Source: Euphorbia lathyris (taxonomy: Eukaryota > Streptophyta > Magnoliopsida > Malpighiales > Euphorbiaceae). From it: a DNA stretch of 64,000 bases. Made by a program: the position numbers and the translations under genes. This document shows positions 57,013 through 64,000 of this stretch, in pieces. The notes under the pieces are model-generated. The model searched no databases. It was not told where the DNA came from and was given only the letters and a program-made list of their open reading frames with translations. The stretch lies in contig NC_088910.1 in assembly GCF_963576675.1 (NCBI RefSeq), forward strand, positions 110,140,807 to 110,204,806, in the 5' to 3' direction. Numbering within the stretch: the stretch's first letter is position 1; the number at the start of each line of letters is the position of its first letter.

Positions 57013-57657
57013 ATAATTCTGTATGATTGAATGATTGCTATACTGAGTGGAAATTTGAATGAATGTGCAAATGCCATGCTAAGTAAATTAAAAATAAAAT
57101 ATCTACTCTCTATTTAAGTTTAAAAATAGAAAAATAGCCTCATGCTAAATAGACATAAACATTGAGTGGTTATACTGAGTAGATACAAATGTTGAGTAAA
57201 TATCCTATGCTGAGTAGATAGACATATTGAGTCTTCATCCTATGCTGAGTAGATAGACATATTGAGTCTTCATCCTATGCTGAGTAGAAGCATATACTGA
57301 ATGCTCAAACGTATGCTGAGTTATTTCGAGATAGACAAAACATGGGCACTCAACATCACAAACGCTTCGAATTCTAGAAAAATCAAAAAGAAACCCACTT
57401 GCGTAAAATGAACCTACACGTGTAACCTCTGGCACCTTGGAAAGACGCACATTAATGGCAAATCCCATGCACCGAAGATGTCATAAATGACAGAATCTTT
57501 GTCGGTTGAACGTCCCTAGGTAAAACGGCTAGTTAATGAATAGGGGCCACCGTAAATCTATATAAAAAGTGGAAGAATCCCCACTCTTCACTCTTTACGC
57601 TTGTAATCTCCTGCAATCGAACTTCTCTCTCTCCTTAAAACCTCAAAACCTTCAAAA
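57013..57657 (+). promoter_or_regulatory. Spacer with apparent promoter for the extra ORF (copy 2)
   Basis: As in copy 1: G-box ACACGTGT at 57417-57424 and TATATAAAAA near 57559, about 90 bases before the ATG. A 36-bp segment containing GCTGAGTAGATAGACATATT is tandemly duplicated here (about 57206-57277) but single in copy 1. Confidence 0.55.
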
Positions 57658-60564
57658 ATGGCTTCCGGCAAAGACAAAACCCCTAAAACTCAAACCTCAA
57701 ACAAACCCACTCAGGCTGACCTCGCCGGCTCCTCACAACCAGTGAAAAGAACCATGATTAAAGTTCATAAAAAGGTCAACAATCTGGAGGTTCTAAGATG
57801 CCGATGGTTTTCTCCAAGCTTTGTCTCGTCTGAGAAACCATTCTGTGAATGGATCGAGAAGAACAAGTGGAAAGGTCTCTTCTCTCTTTCAGGAACAACC
57901 TATCCCAGGTTAGTACGGGAATTCTACTCGAATCTACATGTTGATGCAGATGACTCTGACTATTTGGAGACCACAGTTAAAGGTCAGAAAATCATCGTAA
58001 CCACTGCCTATCTAGCCACCCTACTAGATTTACCAGACGAAGGAATTCAGTTTAGAACGACGAAGGAGAAAGTGCCAAAAGACACGGCTGAGAAGCTCAA
58101 GGGGTTCTGTAAACCCAAGGATCATAAGGGTGAAATACCCAGCACCTGCATGGGTAAAGAACAAAAGATGGTCCACTACATGCTGACCACCTTTATCTTC
58201 CCCAAACTCAGCTCAGCTTCATCCGCCTCCAACTTCGAGCAGTGCTTCATCTGGCACATGCTGACCTACACTCCACTCAACCTTCCCGTCTTCCTAGTTG
58301 GAGCTCTTCAACGAAGTGGTAAGAAACTCCGCTTGGGCTCTCTCATTACAAAAATTATTGAGGACAAGCAAATAGAGACGGTGAATGAAACAAGTACATT
58401 GGGGAGTGAAATCACTGCGGTTCTACTGGATGGACTGTTGTACAATCAACCCTTAAAGGGATATGAAGGAGCTGGAGATGCTGAAGAAGATGAAGAAGCT
58501 GAGGAACCAGAAATTGAGCTCGAAACTGAGCCTGCAAGAGATGTTGAGGCTCATGCTGAGTCACCTGAGACAGCTCATCCTGAGAGGAAGAAGAAAAGGA
58601 AGGCTATAGAAACCTGCTCAAAAGACATTCATGCAGTCCCAAAGAAAGTAAGGCTATTATCAAAAGAAAAAGCTAAAGCTGACAAGGCTAAGGAGCAATC
58701 TGAGAAAAGAAAAAGGCAAGAAGAGCCTGAGGATGAGGAAGAAGAAACTCCAGAATCCCCTTTAAAGAAAAAGAAAAAGGGTAACTCCTTAAAAATAGTG
58801 GAAGCTGTCCCACTAGACTGTACTCAACCTGAAGGTCATGGAACTAATCAAGAAAAGGAAGCTGTAGAAGAAACAGTGGTACATGTTGAGCACCAAGAAG
58901 CTAATACTGAGCAGGAAGAACATCCCAATGTTGAGAAATCTCAGGATGGTGTTGAGCAAGGAGAAAGAGAAAGTAATGCTGTTGAGGGTCAAGTTGAGCA
59001 ACTTGTAGAAGAGACAGTTGCTACTGAGTCCTGTGAAGGTATTCGAACGTACCATTCACCGCCAAGAGCTGAGACACGGCGACGACTCAAAAAGAAAGCG
59101 CAAAAGCAAATTGATCTCATGGACGACTTCCCTATTGATGAGCTTGAAACTGACCTCTCTACAATCCAGTTCCAGTACTTCTCTAATGAGACTGAGTCAC
59201 CACCAGAAAATCCTGTAGAAAAACAAGCCTCTGTTACTCAGGATGAGGAACAAGCCAAAAACCCTGCAGATCTAATCCAAACTGCTCAAGTTGAGCCAAC
59301 TCCTGCCTCAACTCCACCTTCAACTCAACATGTTAATGACTCAGCTCATCCAATTAATCAAAGTCCAGGTACCAATCAAGGTACACAATCTGGCAGAGAA
59401 CCAACTCCTCCTCCACCATCAAACTCAATACCAGCCTCTGAGTCTAACACTGCTAGATTTGCATACTTGAATGCTACTGAGTCTGGCCGATGTGTCATTG
59501 CTTCTGCTCAGTCCTTGCTTCAAGATTTCAATACTACTCAAGCTGATGGTCACCAATCTACTCAAGCAGAGTCCTCCCACCTGTCAGGTATTACTCAGCT
59601 TCTGAATGAACTTCGAGGACTAAAGGATCTGGTTAGCGTTATCACTACGGTTCAAACTCAGCAACCGAATCAAGGGCAAATAGCAAAACTGACTAAACTG
59701 GTGCTTACAATGGCAACCCATATGAACTCACTTGAAGGGCAAGTTCAAAAATTGTCGGCAGTCAATCCAGGGTATGCAACTTCAACTGAACTGCACGAAT
59801 ACTTTGTTAAGTTAAATGCGGAACTGACCAAATCTAGTGCCACTACCCATACTGAGTATGCTAACTCTACTGAGTTGCATGATTGCTTTACCAAGCTGAA
59901 TGCTGAGCCGACCAAATCAAGTCCACCCGACAATGCTGAGTTTGCCACCTCTGCCGAACTTCAACAATGCTTCACCAAGCTTCATACTGAGCTAACCAGT
60001 ACACGTGACTTAGTATCCTCCTCTTCTCAGTGTACTATTGACCAATTAAGTGAAGCAGTCAGACTACTCAACATCGACAGAGCCCAGATGGATGTTGATC
60101 CAATCTCCAACAGTGAACTCATGAGCTTTTCACAAGCTATCATGAAGGCAATGCACATCAACAATGCCCAGCGCATGTTTTATGATTCTGCTCTGCTCAA
60201 ACTGTACCATCAATCTTTTGGTCAAATCACAAGCTCACTCACCTGCCTGAGCAAATCCCATGAATGCCTCCTCAGCATGATCAGCAGCTCCCTTCGGGTT
60301 CCTAGGCATATCCAGGATGATAGTGTACTAGTCATTAATGGCTTGGGTGAAAGCACCAAAAGGCTTCAGCGCTACTCCCATTATCTCTCCTCTGCAGCAC
60401 GAAATGAAACCTTCCTCTACAAACCCGATGATGGCAAAACGGGGGAGACAAGTCAAGGAGGAACTCAGCCTCAACCTGCAGGTAATGCTTCTGGAAGCAA
60501 AGAGAAAGAGAAAGGCAAAGGAATTGCACAAGCTGATCACTCGGCGCAGAAAAAGAAGAAGTAG
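57658..60564 (+). CDS. SIRE extra 3' ORF, intact, 968 codons
   Basis: Sireviruses often carry such an ORF after pol, usually called env-like. N-terminal part (about 50-240): RCRWFSPSFVSSEKPFCEWI, then YPRLVREFYSNL and TTAYLATLLDLPDEGIQF, a domain shared with ORFs of other plant retroelements. Middle (260-500): highly acidic, with basic clusters at about 310 (RKKKRKA), 355 and 369 (KKKKKG). C-terminal part: a serine/threonine/glutamine-rich stretch, then three tandem repeats of about 27 residues with AELTKSS or a variant (about 705-785), and a lysine tail. I see no signal peptide or membrane helix, which argues against an envelope role. Its own promoter-like spacer precedes it. Function unknown. 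Confidence 0.8.
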   Translation: MASGKDKTPKTQTSNKPTQADLAGSSQPVKRTMIKVHKKVNNLEVLRCRWFSPSFVSSEKPFCEWIEKNKWKGLFSLSGTTYPRLVREFYSNLHVDADDSDYLETTVKGQKIIVTTAYLATLLDLPDEGIQFRTTKEKVPKDTAEKLKGFCKPKDHKGEIPSTCMGKEQKMVHYMLTTFIFPKLSSASSASNFEQCFIWHMLTYTPLNLPVFLVGALQRSGKKLRLGSLITKIIEDKQIETVNETSTLGSEITAVLLDGLLYNQPLKGYEGAGDAEEDEEAEEPEIELETEPARDVEAHAESPETAHPERKKKRKAIETCSKDIHAVPKKVRLLSKEKAKADKAKEQSEKRKRQEEPEDEEEETPESPLKKKKKGNSLKIVEAVPLDCTQPEGHGTNQEKEAVEETVVHVEHQEANTEQEEHPNVEKSQDGVEQGERESNAVEGQVEQLVEETVATESCEGIRTYHSPPRAETRRRLKKKAQKQIDLMDDFPIDELETDLSTIQFQYFSNETESPPENPVEKQASVTQDEEQAKNPADLIQTAQVEPTPASTPPSTQHVNDSAHPINQSPGTNQGTQSGREPTPPPPSNSIPASESNTARFAYLNATESGRCVIASAQSLLQDFNTTQADGHQSTQAESSHLSGITQLLNELRGLKDLVSVITTVQTQQPNQGQIAKLTKLVLTMATHMNSLEGQVQKLSAVNPGYATSTELHEYFVKLNAELTKSSATTHTEYANSTELHDCFTKLNAEPTKSSPPDNAEFATSAELQQCFTKLHTELTSTRDLVSSSSQCTIDQLSEAVRLLNIDRAQMDVDPISNSELMSFSQAIMKAMHINNAQRMFYDSALLKLYHQSFGQITSSLTCLSKSHECLLSMISSSLRVPRHIQDDSVLVINGLGESTKRLQRYSHYLSSAARNETFLYKPDDGKTGETSQGGTQPQPAGNASGSKEKEKGKGIAQADHSAQKKKK

Positions 60565-60991
60565 AACTAGCTTAGTCATTGTCTAAGACTTAGCTTTATA
60601 TCCTGTTTTTGAATGTATGTTTTTTTTAGGTCAATATATAACAAGTATCAGTTTTCTTCCTGATCTGACTAATAAAATTTGAACAAACAAATCAAGAAGT
60701 TAAATACACTCAGTATGCATTAACACCAACTTATGCAATAAACTGAGAGACAACATACTTCTAATATTTTTGAAAAACTGACTTAAATCCAAACAAGTTC
60801 AAATCTAAAACTAAGTCAGTAAACACAAATGTCTTAAGTCTAATTCAATTAGATCTTGGAAGGTTTAGAATTAAGTTAAGACAATATGTGCAACCCTTAC
60901 GGGGGAGTCATTTCAAAAATTATCAATCATGGGGTAACTTATAACTGAGTTCCGTAATTATGTATTTTGCCAACATCAAAATGGGGGAGTT
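60565..60991 (+). other. 3' noncoding region and polypurine tracts, element E
   Basis: No gene. GGGGGAGT tracts lie at 60901 and just before the LTR (AAAATGGGGGAGT, 60978-60990). Confidence 0.6.
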
Positions 60992-62398
60992 TGTTGAAAC
61001 ACCTTTCCACAAGATTTTGATTTGACAAAATCATCCATGATTAAGAGGCAATTAAATTTAAATGCTTTGATTTAATTGTACTAATGTGTTTGTTCAATAT
61101 TGAGTGCAAAAATATATAAAGTAAAGATAGGACAAAAGTCAGCATAAGCAAAGCTGAGTGGAAAGCAACTCAGCATGACAAAATGGAAGCTGAGTGGAAT
61201 AGGACTCAGAAGCAAAACAAAGCTGACTAAAATTGAAGACTTCCTCAGAAGCGTTTACACAGAACGGAGCTGACCAAGAATGAACTCAGCTTCGAAGTTG
61301 AACATCCGAAGATTACGAAGAAAGTTGAATGACTGTCAGGACAGCATGAAGGATCCGTTCACTAAAGGACAAAGTCTGCAAATCTTCTGCACCAATAATT
61401 AGAACCTCGAAGACACATAAAAGACTAATTCCAAGAGTCATGGGTCATTGGATTATTGGTAAAAGACAACTGGCACAAATAGACAAGCCATACGCAAGAA
61501 GACAAATCTGACGCCTGAAGAAAACAGAGAAAGGGAATGGCGGAGCAGTCTGAAGCTGGCCAGAAATTGTTCCCCAAAAGAGCCGTTTTGGTGTAAATGG
61601 TAACAACAACTCAAAGGATCCAAATCTGCGATCTCCTTCTATAAAAGGACAATGAAGAACCTTGGATAAGATACTGAAGCATCAAGAGAAAAATACAAAG
61701 AAAGAAAATCTTGAAAGCACTCAAATACAAACAGATCTTACACCCATCTTTCTATTCTCTGTGTAAATGCTAGATTGATTGTTGTATAATCATCTAAAGT
61801 GTTCTTTAGCATAAAAAGAACAAGTCTGTGATCAATAGGAATATTGAGAGTGTTAAGCTGAGTGTTTGGTTGTAAGCATTCAGTGGTAGAGAAATCTAGG
61901 TGCTGGGTTGTAGCACTTAGTAGGAGTTGAGTAGACGAATAGAGGAAGGTACTCTTGCATATTCAACTGCCTTGTAATTGGTTTGTGCTCTACCGTTAAA
62001 GAGCTCAGTATTGGATTCAAAAAGCCCGGAGGATTGTGGGGACTGGACGTAGGCAGAGAGGCCGAACCAGGATAAGTGATACTGAGTAATCTCTGAACTC
62101 TCTCTTATATTGTATGTGTTGTTTGCTATATTTACTCAGCATATAAATTGTCTAAGCTGACCTTGAGTAAATAAGTGGTGCTGAGTTAGAAGGAGACCTC
62201 CAAGAGTGTCAATTCTTAACTCAAGAGAAAACAACTTTAGTCAACATCTAACTAAAGCTGTCTTGAAACATATCTCACCAAGCTGACCAAAAGCTGAGTT
62301 AATAAACTCTCAAAATAACTTCCAGTCAGCTTAATTAAAACACGAAAAAGTTATATTAGTTCCTAACCCCCCTTGGAACTAAGTATCAGGGACCAACA
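60992..62398 (+). mobile_element. SIRE LTR 3 (right)
   Basis: 1407 bp, TGTTG...CAACA, TATAAAA at 61640. It shares diagnostic sites with LTR 1 and is followed by the target duplication CATAT and the rest of the P450 exon. Confidence 0.9.
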
Positions 62399-62403
62399 CA
62401 TAT

Positions 62404-62549
62404 TGGGTTCAATGTTAAATACATTTGAATGGACAATACCACATGGAACAGAGCTAGAATTGTCTGATAAATTTGGGATTGTTATTAAGAAAATGAAGCC
62501 ATTAATGCTTGTTCCTAAACCTAGGCGATCTGGTTTGGATCTTTACTAA
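62404..62549 (+). pseudogene. P450 exon 2, last part
   Basis: After the CATAT duplication the frame resumes with LGSMLNTFEWTIPHGTE, the usual P450 C-terminal segment after the heme helix, and ends RSGLDLY with TAA at 62547-62549. The join with 42918 is exact and in frame. Confidence 0.88.
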
Positions 62550-64000
62550 AGGGAATGACTCATCTGGATGGATATATCTTCAATTAGTTATTTCATTTTG
62601 AATACCTACCAATAATTTAGTTGTGTTTCTTATTACTTAAGTGCTTATGTAGGTTGAAGATATAAACACAAACATAACATGGACATATAATGTATGTTGA
62701 GATTTAAGAAAGTAAGATTAAAAGGAAGAGAATGATGATCTGCATATATTTACATATAGTCTTTTTTTTTTAATCTCTATCTGCAATTGAAACTTGAATG
62801 ATGAATTTCTTCTTCACTTGTTAAATGCTCAATTAGATGCTCAAATTTGGAATGCTATTAACCTAGGGGGACATATCAGCATTTTGAGTACAAATCCCTT
62901 CTTCAGCATAACTTAAGGTATGGGCACGCTTTAGGATTTGACAAATTTCTTCAAATTCTCTTTAAGGTCCATAAAATCATCATTTTAACCATCAATTTAA
63001 AATTGAGTCTTAAAAACACCTGCAAAATGTAAACTTGCACCTAAACAACTAGACTATAACACTAAACTCTAAGGAATTAAGATATAAATATATATATAAA
63101 TACGAACCAATCATGGGCATATTTATATTCATCTAATATCGTATGTCCCCCTTGTCAAGTTTATTGTTCTTTAAAAGACAGAAAATCCATGACCATATGG
63201 GTGCTAGACTTGTTTGTTCTTGGTCAATCAAATGGGCCCACATCCTTATATGAGGGACTCATGTCTTGATATTTTGGAATTTTTGAGAACAGACGGATCG
63301 CTAAGGAGATTATGTTGGATTATATTGATTTGTTCGTCTTTTCATTTGATCTTAATTGTGGATGTGTAAGAACGAGTTTATCTGTTTTAGGCATCGTTCA
63401 AATTGATGGCGATTTTCCTCTACTCGGTACGTGTCATGTTTTGTGTTTTCTGAGGAGGCATGGTAAGAGTAGTTAATGCTCTTTGATCATTACTCTAGTT
63501 GCGCCGATCCTTACATCTCCCTCCAACACCAACCAAGTCATTAGAACCGCCGCTACTAAAAATCCCAAATATAATAGCCCTATGAGAACTCATGGTTTGG
63601 CCTGCACTAGAAAAATTAATTAAAATCGATTAATTTCTACCCAATCAAATAATTATGCTTGATTATCTTCATCTTCAGAGAAGCATAAATAAGTAAAAGA
63701 GCAACATAGACGGGTTCAATGAGGATTCCAAACCCATTAACAGTAGCAATAAGATAATATTGTTTAATTATTCCATAATATTTCCATAAAGCTGTATATA
63801 GTAATGTGTGGACATCTGGAAGACTCTCAAACTCTTCTGTCGATATGTGTCATATTATTCTTCAAAATGTATTTATGTAATTGATTAGTAGATTTCGATT
63901 TCGAAATCCTATTTTCTTCTTCTTAAATCCCAATATATGGATGTAATAAAAACAAATCAGAGAATATGAAATGAGAATGGATGAGTTGTAAAATTAGAGA
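62550..64000. other. AT-rich downstream flank, nothing recognised
   Basis: P450 3' flank followed by AT-rich intergenic DNA. No ORF, RNA gene or element boundary is supported. Confidence 0.4.

Larger units (their letters stand above)
42919..62398 (+). mobile_element. Three-LTR SIRE-type copia complex in P450 exon 2
   Basis: The complex is flanked by CATAT (42914-42918 and 62399-62403), so it entered the gene as one SIRE element. It now reads LTR (42919), gag-pol, extra ORF, LTR (53270), then integrase resuming mid-gene at 54680, RNase H, extra ORF, LTR (60992). The outer LTRs share many sites against the middle LTR. The simplest history is that element E inserted in the P450. A second element E' then entered E's integrase gene at the TAGCT corresponding to 46981. 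Recombination between the two left LTRs or gags removed the left junction. Confidence 0.85.
40534..62549 (+). pseudogene. Cytochrome P450 (CYP706-like), disrupted gene
   Basis: Exon 1 is 40534-41442 and the intron 41443-42437 (GT...AG). Exon 2 is 42438-42918, then a 19.5-kb retroelement, then 62404-62549. Joined, the exons give a P450-sized 511 codons. Visible parts are an N-terminal membrane anchor (FWQIYLTIILSLLTILLL), the hinge LPPGP (residue 38), the I-helix VVGGTDT (306-312), ExxR as KEANR (~364), PERF (~420) and the heme loop FGAGRRVCAG (~443-452). IYKLWLGNKLYVVIS and KVFVREML suggest CYP706, enzymes of terpenoid or phenolic oxidation at the ER; the substrate cannot be told. A TAG at 42483-42485 replaces the tryptophan usual after the I-helix acid, so it is a pseudogene even without the insertion. 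Confidence 0.85.

Noticed and set aside
57658..60564. Retroviral envelope protein
   Set aside because: No signal peptide, membrane anchor or cleavage site is visible; 'env-like' is only the customary label for the position.
53270..62398. A second, independent SIRE insertion to the right of the first
   Set aside because: There is no host duplication around it, its left end starts mid-integrase, and CATAT flanks the whole complex only.
62550..64000. A gene downstream of the P450
   Set aside because: No open frame of useful length, no splice-site series and no recognisable motif on either strand.

Overview
The window is repeat-dense plant nuclear DNA, almost certainly from a eudicot. It carries Ty3/gypsy elements of the Tat type (dual RNase H, antisense 3' ORF), Ty1/copia elements of the SIRE (Sirevirus) type, an L1-type LINE, Tourist-like MITEs, and one host gene: a cytochrome P450 (CYP706-like) that is itself disrupted. 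No rRNA, tRNA, CRISPR or prokaryotic operon structure was seen. Nearly every coding feature is a retroelement remnant with stops or frameshifts. One long SIRE ORF (57658-60564) is intact.

Layout. 1-11709: 3' part of a large, apparently non-autonomous gypsy-type element (called G1). It holds a dyad-rich noncoding block (1-4450), a Gag zinc-knuckle remnant (4706-5515), an array of covarying hairpins (6498-7409), a direct duplication, a 44/39-bp minisatellite, a polypurine tract and a 2.8-kb LTR (8916-11709). G1 sits inside the last ORF of an old SIRE copy (S0, 11710-14371). S0 sits inside a minus-strand LINE (14372-16261, continued at 38031-38831). The LINE is split again by a Tat element (T2, 16267-38025, target duplication AGGCC). 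T2 is split in its second RNase H domain by a solo-LTR-like insertion (X, 20826-32618, duplication ATGCA/ATGTA). X is split by a second Tat element in reverse orientation (T3, 20984-31103, duplication CCGGT). The nest is therefore four deep: LINE, T2, X, T3.

38886-64000: a short AT-rich spacer, two nested MITEs, then the P450 gene (exon 1 at 40534-41442, exon 2 from 42438). Its intron carries another MITE. Exon 2 has a nonsense codon and is cut at 42918 by a 19.5-kb SIRE complex (42919-62398, duplication CATAT). The last 146 bases of the exon resume at 62404. The SIRE complex has three LTRs. It is best explained by one SIRE element inserted into the integrase gene of another, followed by LTR-LTR or gag-gag recombination that removed the left junction.

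How the parts work together. Both Tat elements encode Gag-Pol on one strand and, convergently between pol and the 3' LTR, an antisense ORF with two GT-AG introns at homologous positions. The SIRE elements carry an extra 3' ORF behind its own TATA box and G-box. Each family also carries its own short word scattered over LTRs, spacers and coding DNA in both orientations (GGCGGA/TTCGCC in Tat, CTGAG/GCTGAC in SIRE), and three other blocks carry short dyads. That family-specific word pattern, together with the extra ORFs of unknown function, is the most promising unexplained signal here.
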